From an uncultured Clostridia bacterium (GTDB taxonomy: Bacteria > Bacillota > Clostridia > Lachnospirales > Lachnospiraceae), in assembly GCA_945622055.1 (NCBI GenBank), contig CALZBV010000004.1, positions 1-30,143 on the forward strand: 30,143 bases of DNA, in the 5' to 3' direction. Positions 1 through 8,099 of the stretch are shown piece by piece; the first letter of the stretch is position 1; each line of letters starts with the position of its first letter. Below the pieces are notes generated by a model. The model saw nothing but the letters and a program-made list of their open reading frames with translations, made no database searches and had not been told where the DNA came from. The position numbers and the translations under genes are program-made.

Positions 1-278
1 CATTTTGGTTTCGACGTCTGATTGCTAGCAAGTTCGATTATACATCAAATCAAAAAGAAAATATAGTAAATATTCTATCATTTTATTATTTTCTTGCAAA
101 TTATGTCGAAATCAGCAGAATATTCGCAACATAGTATGGCTTATACTGCATTCACATTTAGTAAACGCATGATTTCATCAAAAGCTCCATTAATCTAGTG
201 TATCATTGGCAGAAGAAGTTCTCGTGCTTCACACGACAAATCATTAAGATATTACTGGTAATTTGTAAAAAAAAATGC
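1..278. other. AT-rich leader region with no recognisable gene
   Basis: No open frame with a ribosome binding site is visible on either strand. The stretch is AT-rich and leads into the chemoreceptor promoter. I see no RNA gene or repeat in it. It may hold regulatory sites or the 3' edge of something outside the window. Confidence 0.5.
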
Positions 279-300
279 TATAATTATGATGATGCATCAT
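277..300 (+). promoter_or_regulatory. Extended -10 promoter with palindrome at the start site (chemoreceptor)
   Basis: A perfect TATAAT at 279-284 is preceded by TGC, an extended -10. No good -35 box sits 17 bp upstream, which extended -10 promoters tolerate. The perfect 12-bp palindrome ATGATGCATCAT at 289-300 falls where transcription would begin, so it could be an operator. The leader to the chosen start codon at 387 would be about 95 nt. Confidence 0.5.
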
Positions 301-386
301 ATGTATTTTCATTACAATTTTAGTACTCAGCATGGGTCCGAGCTGTGAAACCATATCACAGTAACCGGAGTGAAAGGAGGCCTTTT

Positions 387-2372
387 ATGGGGAAAGAGAA
401 AAGAGCAGACAAGGAGCAGTCATTAAGCACCCGGGTTTCTGTCGTTTTTTCAAAGATCATCACGTTCGTACTGTTTGCAGTAGCAATCGAGACAGCAGTC
501 ATTTCCATTTTTCTTATTTTCCGTCTGAGCACAGACCAAACCAAAAATGAAGCCCAACAGTATGCATTGAAGGTCGACTCTGCCATGAATGAGAAAATCA
601 GCATGATAAATGCCATTGCAAGTGGAATCAGCAGTGGTACGATTACGGATTACCCGTCCATTCTGACCTATGTAGATGAGATGGTCGAGATGGACGAACA
701 GGTTTCTGCCGTTTACAGCTGCTACAATGAAAATATTACTGTCATGAGCGGCGGCTGGCAGCCACCGGAGGATTTTGATGTCACACAGCGTGAATGGTAT
801 CTGAAGGCACAGGAAAATCCGGACCGGGTTTACATTTCCGCACCGTATGTCGACGAGCAGTCAGGCGGAATCTGTATCACTCTCTCCAAGGCTACCTACA
901 AAAACGGAAAGGTGATAGGCGTTGTCGGGATGGATATGTATATGAACGATCTTGTCTCGCTTATGCAGGATAGCTATCAGGGCAACGATTACTGCTTTCT
1001 GACAGACTCCTCCGGTCTTCTTCTCACTCACCCGAACAAAGCATATGAGCTTTCCATTTCCTCGAGTACTTCCCTTTCGGAAGCCAACCACGGACGCTAT
1101 GAAAAGGCAGCTGCCCAAGACCTCCGTTCTTCGCTCCTGTCTGATTACAAGGGTGGACTGAAAATAGCAGCCTCTGCAACCTCCGAAGCTACAGGCTGGA
1201 AAATCATTTCGGTTCAGACACTGGACAGCCTGCTTATTTTCTTACTTATTCTTGCAGTTTTATATGTGGGTATCTTTTTCATCACGCGTTATGTTTCAAC
1301 AAAGCTGGCAGAAGGAAATGTTTCCGTTCTTTTTCTCCCACTCGAATCCATCACAGCCAAGGTCAGCAAAATCGCCGAGGGTGAGCTGGATATCGTTTTT
1401 GACGAAGAACAGAATTCTTCCGAAATCTCTCATCTTACTGATTCGCTTAATGAAACTGTTGTCGGTCTGAGAGGCTATATCGAACAGATATCCAAAACCG
1501 TTGCTGCGATTTCCGATAAAGACCTGACCGTCGACATTCATTCCGAGTTTAAGGGGAACTACATTCAGATTAAGGAATCACTGGAAAGCATTCTTTCTTA
1601 CCTGAAGACATCCTTCTCCCGAATGAAAGAAGAATCCGAGCAGGTATATCAGTATTCCGAACAATTAGAGCAGATTTCCGAGGGTGTTGCCCAAAGTGCT
1701 ACCTTGCAGAATGAATCCATTAATTCCGTATCCGGTGATATGGAAGAGCTGACCTCCCAGGCGAAGAATATATCCGAATGTGCATTAAAGGTTTATGAGA
1801 CCGCTGCGGTTTCGAACCGGCATTTACAGCAGGGTTCTAAAGAGATGGATGAGCTGGTTGCTGCCATGAACTCTATAGAAAAATCCTCCCAACAGATTGT
1901 CTCCTTTACCGACGAAATCGCAGGCATCGCCTCCCAGACTAACCTTCTTGCCCTGAATGCATCTATTGAGGCGGCCAGAGCAGGCGAAGCAGGACGCGGA
2001 TTTGCAGTCGTTGCCGGCGAAATCGGTGCACTGGCAGCTTCCAGTGCCCAGGCAAGTAAAAATATCAGTTCCTTGATTTCTGACACTGTCACTGCCGTAA
2101 AGACCGGAAAGTCGATGGTTGCCACCACCTCCTCCACCCTGCAGAGGGGTGTTGACGATTCGATGGAGGCAAAGGAAAAAATTGATGAGATTGTCGAATT
2201 TGTGAAAAAGCAGCAATCTTTCATTGAAAAAATCAATACCGAATTAAAAACCTTTTCCGGTACGGTAGAAACTACCGCTGCCAGTGCCGAGGAAAACACC
2301 GCCATCAGCCAGCAGCTGGGAAACTGTTCCCGGTCCCTGCTTGACATGGCAAACTCCGTTAAATTGCGTTAA
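387..2372 (+). CDS. Methyl-accepting chemotaxis protein (dCache, tandem HAMP)
   Basis: Transmembrane chemoreceptor of 661 aa that would signal to CheA/CheW. The start is the ATG at 387, behind GAAAGGAGG with a 6-nt spacing; an upstream GTG at 345 lacks a ribosome binding site. A membrane helix lies at about 24-45, followed by an extracellular dCache domain with the REWYLKA motif at 135-141, typical of amino-acid-type dCache sensors. A second helix lies at about 282-299. Two HAMP-like units follow to about 400, then the MA signalling domain, whose hairpin tip (IASQTNLLALNASIEAARAG) lies near 515-535. There is no C-terminal CheR-tethering pentapeptide; it ends NSVKLR. The ligand is unknown. A small membrane protein follows 13 nt downstream, probably in the same operon. 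Confidence 0.93.
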   Translation: MGKEKRADKEQSLSTRVSVVFSKIITFVLFAVAIETAVISIFLIFRLSTDQTKNEAQQYALKVDSAMNEKISMINAIASGISSGTITDYPSILTYVDEMVEMDEQVSAVYSCYNENITVMSGGWQPPEDFDVTQREWYLKAQENPDRVYISAPYVDEQSGGICITLSKATYKNGKVIGVVGMDMYMNDLVSLMQDSYQGNDYCFLTDSSGLLLTHPNKAYELSISSSTSLSEANHGRYEKAAAQDLRSSLLSDYKGGLKIAASATSEATGWKIISVQTLDSLLIFLLILAVLYVGIFFITRYVSTKLAEGNVSVLFLPLESITAKVSKIAEGELDIVFDEEQNSSEISHLTDSLNETVVGLRGYIEQISKTVAAISDKDLTVDIHSEFKGNYIQIKESLESILSYLKTSFSRMKEESEQVYQYSEQLEQISEGVAQSATLQNESINSVSGDMEELTSQAKNISECALKVYETAAVSNRHLQQGSKEMDELVAAMNSIEKSSQQIVSFTDEIAGIASQTNLLALNASIEAARAGEAGRGFAVVAGEIGALAASSAQASKNISSLISDTVTAVKTGKSMVATTSSTLQRGVDDSMEAKEKIDEIVEFVKKQQSFIEKINTELKTFSGTVETTAASAEENTAISQQLGNCSRSLLDMANSVKLR

Positions 2373-2385
2373 TCAGGAGGTTTTT

Positions 2386-3039
2386 TTGAACAAGATTACA
2401 GCAGAAAAGGAGATTCTCGATTGCAGGCTGTATTCTCCGGAATATGCAGCAATCGAGCTCCCGTATGAAAAAGAAACCCTGAAGAGGCTCATCATAAGGC
2501 AGGAGAACAAGGAAAAAGCAGGCAAAATCAGCTTGCTTCTTCTTGTGTTCTCTCCCCTTATCTTTCGGCTCTATAATATGCTGATTTCCATGCTTAGACC
2601 AAACTTTTATAAGCCTGAATCTCTCGACGCTTTTTCTATCTTTGTCGGGTCCTTATCCTATGTCGTTTTTTGGTTTATGGGTGCCATCATACGTGTTATT
2701 GGCTCAATTTATTGTCTTTCCCTCATCTGGGATGCTCTTGCCAACTCCGATGAACCGTTTGCCAGAAAACGTGCCATACGCCGTGGCAACTACACGCTTT
2801 CCCTGCAGAAGGACGTCTGCAGAACCAAAATCAGCATCCTGACGAAGATTATAGAAGAGGCAGAAGCACAGAAAGAGGAACCTCCGGAAGAACCCGGCTT
2901 CATGGAAACCGAAGTTTTACAGGACAATACCACATCAAAGCAGCCGGAACCGGCTGCTTTGATGAACGACAGCCCTGAAGAAGACTACTCCCTGCTTGAT
3001 CCTGAGTTTGAAGCTTTTTTTATTTCCTCGTCGAAATAA
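2386..3039 (+). CDS. Unrecognised membrane protein downstream of the chemoreceptor
   Basis: 217 aa, family not recognised. The start is the TTG at 2386, 5 nt after AGGAGG at 2375-2380; a longer frame reaching back to 2284 would overlap the chemoreceptor and has no ribosome binding site. A soluble N-terminus (1-46) is followed by a hydrophobic helix at about 48-67 and a second hydrophobic segment at about 84-117, then a basic stretch (ARKRAIRRGN, 126-135) and an acidic, Glu/Pro-rich tail. The short gap after the chemoreceptor gene suggests co-transcription and possibly a partner role, but nothing in the sequence proves it. It ends just before a strong hairpin terminator. Confidence 0.8.
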   Translation: MNKITAEKEILDCRLYSPEYAAIELPYEKETLKRLIIRQENKEKAGKISLLLLVFSPLIFRLYNMLISMLRPNFYKPESLDAFSIFVGSLSYVVFWFMGAIIRVIGSIYCLSLIWDALANSDEPFARKRAIRRGNYTLSLQKDVCRTKISILTKIIEEAEAQKEEPPEEPGFMETEVLQDNTTSKQPEPAALMNDSPEEDYSLLDPEFEAFFISSSK

Positions 3040-3045
3040 TGCAGA

Positions 3046-3083
3046 AAAAAGGGATGCCTCTCCCCAGTGTGGCATCCCTTTTT
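3046..3083. terminator. Bidirectional intrinsic terminator
   Basis: A perfect 13-bp stem pairs 3046-3058 (AAAAAGGGATGCC) with 3071-3083, around a 12-nt loop. The A run on the left and T run on the right give a U-tract in both directions. It serves the convergent genes ending at 3039 (plus) and 3099 (minus). Confidence 0.9.
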
Positions 3084-3098
3084 CATTTCCCTATAATT

Positions 3099-4133
3099 CT
3101 ATTCTACCGCATAAATCACAGTTCCGTTCCGGTCCATTATCTTTTTCGCACTGCTTCCGCAGGAAACACTGGTTCCGTTGTCCTTCTGCTGATAGTCGTA
3201 TACCTTCATCTCATAACGGTATTCCAGCTCATCCGTATAATCCAGATACAACTCAATCAGGTCGCCTTCCCCGGCTTTGATTTCGCCTGTATATTCTACC
3301 GACTTCGCTTCAGTGCCGTTAAATTTATCAGAAACCTCCTTACGTTCTATCTCCGTACCGTTTACACGTACAGACAGTTCAGCCTTTGTAATTTGTGCAA
3401 CAGACTCCCGGAAAAAGAAACTCAGTTCCATTGCAATCTTCATTTTCCCGTTTTTCAGCTTCTGCTCCTTCGGGGTAACATTGCAGTCCGGCATTGGAAG
3501 CGCCCGCTCCGCTACTGCTCCGATTGTGAGCCTGTCAAGCTTCTCACATATCGTTTCCCCATGATTTGTTATGGCAAGAACCGGTGCTTCATAGATACCA
3601 AACAGGTTCAGAAGAATGCTTCCCCGAAACATTTCATCTTCTTTCTTCAATTCCGCTTTTTTATCTCCAACCCACACCTCAAGCTTCATATCATCCGAAA
3701 CCACCTTAGGAAGTATAGAAAAACAATATTCTACCGTCTCTTCCCCGGCATCAAGCGCACCCACCGTCATATCAGCACTGAGTACTGCACTTTCCTTCTC
3801 CTCAATCAATTCCGTGACAGAGTCGGAATACTCCCTTATTTCCTGATACAGCTGTGCATTCATCTGATTCATCTGATGCTCCAAAAACTGAATTCTGTTT
3901 TGAAGTCCTGAAATATTTGCAAGTAAAATAATAAATCCGATGACCGCCGCAATCACCATCAGTGATTTTGAAACACGCTCCGGCTCCGCCATTTTGTTGT
4001 GTGCCAGACTTGCACCTTCCTCCAATGCCTTATTGATTCTTTTTGTATAAATTCTGTTGTAAATCACTCCAATGATAACCAGTACGACTAGCACGAGTAA
4101 AACTAACACCCCTAAGCTGATTGATGCTTCCAT
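3099..4133 (-). CDS. Unrecognised two-helix membrane protein with coiled coil
   Basis: 344 aa, family not recognised. The ATG at 4131-4133 has TAAAGGAGGA 7 nt upstream. Two membrane helices (about 7-25 and 58-74) flank a basic cytosolic or external loop with TKRINK. A predicted coiled coil follows (about 75-118, heptad-like LQNRIQFLEHQMNQMNAQL). The remaining 220 residues look like a soluble beta-rich domain with regular charged/hydrophobic alternation. It lies 14 nt after a LytTR regulator and is almost certainly co-transcribed with it. LytTR genes are often paired with a small membrane partner that controls the regulator, so a sensing or regulator-inhibiting role is possible, but this protein is larger than the usual partners. 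Confidence 0.8.
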   Translation of the reverse strand: MEASISLGVLVLLVLVVLVIIGVIYNRIYTKRINKALEEGASLAHNKMAEPERVSKSLMVIAAVIGFIILLANISGLQNRIQFLEHQMNQMNAQLYQEIREYSDSVTELIEEKESAVLSADMTVGALDAGEETVEYCFSILPKVVSDDMKLEVWVGDKKAELKKEDEMFRGSILLNLFGIYEAPVLAITNHGETICEKLDRLTIGAVAERALPMPDCNVTPKEQKLKNGKMKIAMELSFFFRESVAQITKAELSVRVNGTEIERKEVSDKFNGTEAKSVEYTGEIKAGEGDLIELYLDYTDELEYRYEMKVYDYQQKDNGTSVSCGSSAKKIMDRNGTVIYAVE

Positions 4134-4147
4134 ATTCTTATCCTCCT

Positions 4148-4597
4148 TTATAATCCCATAGACTCTTTAAAACTACTGTAATAACTCCTCGTCACATCCA
4201 CATAACTTCCGTCCGACATCAGCAATACAAATTTCATGGAAAAGGTCGGTTTCATATGCTTGATTTTTCCTTTTGCAATGATGACTGAATTGCTTACCCG
4301 CAGAAACTTTTCCGGGTCCAGTGCCGCAGTCAGCTGATATAGCCTGTCTGTTGTTTTGTATACATTCCCGGTCGTATGTACCTCCACCGAATGTCCGAAG
4401 GATTCAATAAAAATAATGTCGTCCATTTTCACATGAACCCGTTCTCCGTTTCCATTCAGAACCGGAAGATAATCCTTAAACCGTCCCCTCTGTGCGAGAA
4501 CAAATTCTGCATCGTCATCGATTTCAAACCCGGCCGCGGTCAGTTCGTCCCGAATCCGTTCGTAGCATTCCTCACTGACGGATAGCTTTATTTTCAC
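4148..4597 (-). CDS. LytTR-domain DNA-binding transcriptional regulator
   Basis: 149 aa. The C-terminal two thirds (about 52-147) match a LytTR domain, which binds direct-repeat DNA in Firmicute promoters: the strand IIFIES (61-66), then a segment with FLRVSNSVIIAKGKI at 98-112, and the ending YYSSFKESMGL. The N-terminal 50 residues are not a response-regulator receiver domain; no phospho-acceptor aspartate pattern is visible, so this is a stand-alone LytTR protein of the LytTR-plus-membrane-protein type. The start is a GTG at 4595-4597 behind AAAGGAG. The first gene of a two-gene operon with the membrane protein ending at 3099; the promoter is at 4640-4668. Confidence 0.92.
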   Translation of the reverse strand: MKIKLSVSEECYERIRDELTAAGFEIDDDAEFVLAQRGRFKDYLPVLNGNGERVHVKMDDIIFIESFGHSVEVHTTGNVYKTTDRLYQLTAALDPEKFLRVSNSVIIAKGKIKHMKPTFSMKFVLLMSDGSYVDVTRSYYSSFKESMGL

Positions 4598-4639
4598 GAT
4601 ACTCTACTCCTTTTCTCTCTTATTCGTTGCAACACCCAT

Positions 4640-4668
4640 AGTATAGACGATAATTCTCTTATTTACAA
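4640..4668 (-). promoter_or_regulatory. Sigma-A promoter of the LytTR operon
   Basis: On the minus strand TTGTAA (4663-4668) and TATACT (4640-4645) are separated by exactly 17 bp, matching 4/6 and 5/6 of the sigma-A consensus. The start codon is about 40 nt further on. LytTR operons are often autoregulated, so binding sites may lie just upstream, but I could not identify repeats with confidence. Confidence 0.7.
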
Positions 4669-4723
4669 CCTTCCCTGCACAGAATGCACGATATGCGGAA
4701 TAGTTTGCAAAGCCCGTCAATAT

Positions 4724-4767
4724 AAAAACTGCTGCAGGAATCCGTTTCGTACCGGTTCCTGCAGCAG
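4724..4767 (-). terminator. Intrinsic terminator of the purine operon
   Basis: A 12-bp stem, CTGCTGCAGGAA at 4729-4740 and its complement at 4756-4767, lies 19 nt after the purD stop. On the minus strand it is followed by TTTTTATA. Strong and correctly oriented for purD. Confidence 0.88.
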
Positions 4768-4785
4768 CCCGTAAATCACCGTTTT

Positions 4786-6063
4786 TTATTCTTCTATTGC
4801 ATCGATTGCCTTGCCGATATCATGTCTCATATACTTATTGGCAAATGTAATCCACTCGGTTGCCTTGTATGCCTCTGCACGTGCTTCCTTTAAATTGTCT
4901 GCCTTGGCAACTACACCGAGTACACGGCCTCCATTGGTAACCACCTGACCGTCCGAAAGCTTTGTGCCGGCATGGAACACAAAATAACTGTCCTTGCCCT
5001 TAAAGGTCTCAAGACCGGAAATCGGAAATCCCTTCTCATAATGCTCCGGATATCCGTCAGAAGCAAGTACGACACAAACTGCCGCATTGTCCTCAAACTG
5101 AAGGTCCACCTGATCCAGCGTTCCATCGATACAAGCCTCGAACACCTCTACGATATCATTTTTCATACGAGGAAGAACAACCTGTGTCTCAGGATCGCCA
5201 AAACGTGCATTGTACTCCAGGACGCGCGGTCCCTTTGGCGTGAGCATCAATCCGACAAAAAGGACACCCTGGAACGTTCTTCCCTCTGCCTTCATCGCAT
5301 CGATAGTCGGCTGGTAAATATATTTCTTACAAAAATCATCCGCTTCCCGGTTATAGAACGGAGTCGGGGAAAACGTTCCCATTCCGCCGGTGTTAAGTCC
5401 CTGATCTCCATCTTTGGCGCGCTTGTGATCCTGTGCACTGGTCATTGTCTTAATCGTCTTTCCGTCAGAGAAAGCAAGCACGGAAACCTCACGACCGGTC
5501 ATAAACTCCTCAATCACGAGTTTGTCGCCTGCGCTTCCAAACTGCTTGTCCTGCATAATCGACTTTACGCCTGCAACAGCCTCTTCATAGGTATTGCAGA
5601 TCAAAACTCCCTTACCGAGCGCAAGCCCGTCCGCCTTTAATACAGTCGGGAAAGAACTCGTCTTCAGATACTCAATTGCAGCCTTTGCAGAGGTAAATAC
5701 CTCATAGGCAGCAGTCGGAATATTGTACTTCTTCATCAGATCCTTGGAAAACGCTTTGGAAGCCTCAATCACAGCCGCATTCTTTCTCGGTCCGAACACG
5801 CGCAGTCCCTTTGCTTCGAATACATCTACGATACCTGCACCGAGTGCATCATCCGGTCCGATTACCGTCAAATCAACCTTGTGCTCACAGGCAAATTCTG
5901 CCAGGCGGTCAAACTCCATCACACCAATCGGTACACACTCTGCAATCTCAGCGATTCCTGCATTGCCCGGTGCACAGTAAAGCTTATCTACCTTTGCGCT
6001 CTGCGAAATCTTCCAGGCAATCGCATGCTCTCTTCCGCCTCCGCCAACAATCATTACCTTCAT
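4786..6063 (-). CDS. purD: Phosphoribosylamine-glycine ligase
   Basis: Cytosolic ATP-grasp enzyme joining phosphoribosylamine and glycine to make GAR, the second step of purine synthesis. 425 aa, the usual length. The N-terminus MKVMIVGGGGREHAIAWK is the family hallmark; the ATP-grasp motif VLKADGLALGKGV lies near 140-153, and NARFGDPETQ is the metal/ATP-binding region. The ATG at 6061-6063 follows ACGGAGGATTTGAT. It is the last gene of a purM-purN-purD operon, 47 nt after purN, and ends in a strong terminator. purH, often placed between purN and purD in clostridia, is absent here. Confidence 0.97.
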   Translation of the reverse strand: MKVMIVGGGGREHAIAWKISQSAKVDKLYCAPGNAGIAEIAECVPIGVMEFDRLAEFACEHKVDLTVIGPDDALGAGIVDVFEAKGLRVFGPRKNAAVIEASKAFSKDLMKKYNIPTAAYEVFTSAKAAIEYLKTSSFPTVLKADGLALGKGVLICNTYEEAVAGVKSIMQDKQFGSAGDKLVIEEFMTGREVSVLAFSDGKTIKTMTSAQDHKRAKDGDQGLNTGGMGTFSPTPFYNREADDFCKKYIYQPTIDAMKAEGRTFQGVLFVGLMLTPKGPRVLEYNARFGDPETQVVLPRMKNDIVEVFEACIDGTLDQVDLQFEDNAAVCVVLASDGYPEHYEKGFPISGLETFKGKDSYFVFHAGTKLSDGQVVTNGGRVLGVVAKADNLKEARAEAYKATEWITFANKYMRHDIGKAIDAIEE

Positions 6064-6110
6064 ATCAAATCCTCCGTATTTTCCATCAACGTTTCTCTAC
6101 GCTACCAAAC

Positions 6111-6734
6111 CTACTCGGTTACAAATGCATGTCCATCTTCCCAGACAACCCTGCCGTTTGCAATCGCATTTATTGCAGCCGGCAGAATCTCCCATTCCGC
6201 CTCCTCCATTACTCTGCGCTGCAAAACCTCCGGCGTATCGCCTTGCTTTACGGAAACTGCCTTCTGTAAAAGAATCGGCCCCGTATCCGTTCCTTCGTCC
6301 ACAAAATGAACGGTTGCACCGGTTACCTTATTGCCACGTGCCAGTACTGCCTCATGCACATGCAGACCATAAAAGCCATCTCCGCAAAAGGACGGAATCA
6401 GGGACGGATGAATATTTAAAATCTTCTTCGGATATGCCTTTATCAGGCATTCCGGCAGAATTACAAGATAGCCTGCCAGAACAATCAGATCCGGCTCGTA
6501 CGCGGAAATACCGGCAAGCAGCGCCTGATTGAACTCTTCTCTGGTCGGAAAGCTCTTCGGAGAAATGCACTCCCCGGCAATCCCTGCCTTCTTCGCACGC
6601 TCCAGTGCGTACGCATCTGCTTTATTACTGATTACCGCAACAACCTCCGTATTGGTAATTTTTCCAGCCGAAATCTTATCTAAGATTGCCTGTAAATTCG
6701 TACCGCCACCGGATACCAGAACCACAACCTTCAT
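6111..6734 (-). CDS. purN: Phosphoribosylglycinamide formyltransferase
   Basis: Cytosolic transformylase that transfers a formyl group from 10-formyl-THF to GAR, giving FGAR (third purine step). 207 aa. The start is the ATG at 6732-6734 behind GAAGGAGGTACAA; an extension upstream to 6794 lacks a ribosome binding site. Motifs: SGGGTNLQAI at the N-terminus for phosphate binding, the catalytic NIHPSLIPSF loop, and DEGTDTGPI containing the catalytic aspartate. Lies between purM and purD, with a hairpin between it and purM. Confidence 0.96.
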   Translation of the reverse strand: MKVVVLVSGGGTNLQAILDKISAGKITNTEVVAVISNKADAYALERAKKAGIAGECISPKSFPTREEFNQALLAGISAYEPDLIVLAGYLVILPECLIKAYPKKILNIHPSLIPSFCGDGFYGLHVHEAVLARGNKVTGATVHFVDEGTDTGPILLQKAVSVKQGDTPEVLQRRVMEEAEWEILPAAINAIANGRVVWEDGHAFVTE

Positions 6735-6796
6735 TTGTACCTCCTTCACAAAAGCTCTTAAACGCCGTACCACCTTCAAAAACCACAAAAGCACTG

Positions 6797-6828
6797 ATAG
6801 GGGAGCACCAAAGAATCAGCGCTCCCCT
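6797..6828 (-). repeat. Hairpin between purM and purN
   Basis: AGGGGAGC (6799-6806) pairs with GCTCCCCT (6821-6828), and two further pairs (one G-U) extend the stem inward to 10 bp with a loop of about 10 nt. On the minus strand no U-tract follows, so it is probably not a full terminator. It could be a processing or stability element or a partial attenuator setting purN and purD levels below purM. Confidence 0.55.
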
Positions 6829-6843
6829 GAAAAAGTCACTTCA

Positions 6844-7869
6844 TTAGATAATATCGATGCCCTTTTCGCCGTTTACAGCTTCACCAAGAACATACGGCTG
6901 CTCGCCCGCCATCATAATCAGGTTCATAGCCTTGTTTACATCTTCCTTATCCACTGCAATAACCATACCGATACCCATATTGTAGGTATTGTACATCATC
7001 TGCTCTTCGATATTTCCGTCCTTTGCAAGCATCTTAAAAATAGCCGGAACCTCGTAAGCATTCTTGTTTACCTTAACACGGATGCCGTCACACAGCATTC
7101 TCGGAATGTTCTCGTAGAAACCGCCTCCGGTTACGTGGCTGCATGCCTTAACAACAACTCCGCCCTTCTTTAAAGCAGAAAGAGCCTTCACATAAATCTT
7201 GGTCGGAGTGAGAAGCTTTTCGCCAAGCGTCATGCCAAGAGACTCGTAATAAACATCGAGTGCCTTACGCTCCATCGGGAACACCTTACGAACCAGGGAA
7301 TAACCATTGCTGTGAATACCGGAGGAAGCGATGCCGATCAATACATCACCGGCCTTTAAGCTCTCACCGGTAATCATCTCCGGACGATCCACCACACCGA
7401 CTGCAAATCCGGCAAGGTCATACTCGTCCTCCGGATAAAAGCCCGGCATCTCTGCAGTCTCACCACCGATTAATGCAGCACCGGCCTGCTTACAGCCTTC
7501 TGCAACACCGCTTACAATCGTTGCAATTTTCTCCGGAATGTTCTTTCCGCATGCTACATAATCAAGGAAAAACAGCGGCTCACCACCTGCACATGCCACA
7601 TCGTTTACACACATTGCAACACAGTCAATACCGATGGTATCGTGCTTATCCAGAATAAAAGCGAGCTTTAACTTCGTACCGACACCGTCAGTACCGGAAA
7701 GTAAAGTCGGCTGCTTCATATTCATAAAGCTATCCAATGCAAATGCACCGGAAAAACCTCCGAGACCGTTTAACACCTCAGGACGCATTGTACCCTTTAC
7801 ATGCTCCTTCATCAGTTCCACTGCCTTGTAGCCTGCTTCAATATCCACTCCGGCTTTCTTGTAATCCAT
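6844..7869 (-). CDS. purM: Phosphoribosylformylglycinamidine cyclo-ligase (AIR synthetase)
   Basis: Cytosolic ATP-dependent enzyme closing the imidazole ring of AIR from FGAM. 341 aa, the usual length. The start chosen is the ATG at 7867-7869 (MDYKKAGVDIEAG), 8 nt after AGGAGG; the in-frame ATG two codons earlier is only 2 nt from that site, and a longer version to 7920 has none. Motifs: LSGTDGVGTKLKLA and MCVNDVACAGGEPLFFLDY of the PurM/ThiL family, and GGETAEMPGFY. First gene of the purM-purN-purD operon. A TATAAT (minus strand, 7919-7924) lies at a sensible distance, but no -35 box is evident. Confidence 0.96.
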   Translation of the reverse strand: MDYKKAGVDIEAGYKAVELMKEHVKGTMRPEVLNGLGGFSGAFALDSFMNMKQPTLLSGTDGVGTKLKLAFILDKHDTIGIDCVAMCVNDVACAGGEPLFFLDYVACGKNIPEKIATIVSGVAEGCKQAGAALIGGETAEMPGFYPEDEYDLAGFAVGVVDRPEMITGESLKAGDVLIGIASSGIHSNGYSLVRKVFPMERKALDVYYESLGMTLGEKLLTPTKIYVKALSALKKGGVVVKACSHVTGGGFYENIPRMLCDGIRVKVNKNAYEVPAIFKMLAKDGNIEEQMMYNTYNMGIGMVIAVDKEDVNKAMNLIMMAGEQPYVLGEAVNGEKGIDII

Positions 7870-8026
7870 CGTCATATCCTCCTGTCTGCATATGCCCCGG
7901 GTCTCCCGGGCTGTTACCATTATAATAGCATACTTTTTCTTCTTTTCCTAGAGGGTGTATGACGAAAAATATTCATACGTTATATTAGTATTGCTTATAA
8001 ACTTATAAGTAACTCATTATCAGAAA

Positions 8027-8099
8027 ACGATGGCCTTATCCCTCCGGATATTCCAGCCTGCTGACGATGCCTTATTCCTCAGGACATTCAAGCTTGCTG
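8027..8099. repeat. Tandem duplication spanning the 3' end of the SSB-like gene
   Basis: Two adjacent head-to-tail units, 8027-8063 (37 bp) and 8064-8099 (36 bp), match at about 31 of 36 positions with one 1-nt gap; both begin ACGATG and end GCTG. The second contains the stop and last codons of the SSB-like gene. The first holds a copy of that gene end with its own stop at 8036-8038, in the same frame, exactly 36 nt downstream. Confidence 0.75.

Noticed and set aside
7919..7924. TATAAT on the minus strand as the purM promoter
   Set aside because: The -10 is perfect and well placed, but no acceptable -35 or extended -10 is present, so I did not list it as a feature.
7994..8009. CTTATA/TATAAG inverted repeat upstream of purM as an operator
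   Set aside because: A 6-bp AT-only repeat is expected by chance in such sequence and does not resemble a known purine operator.
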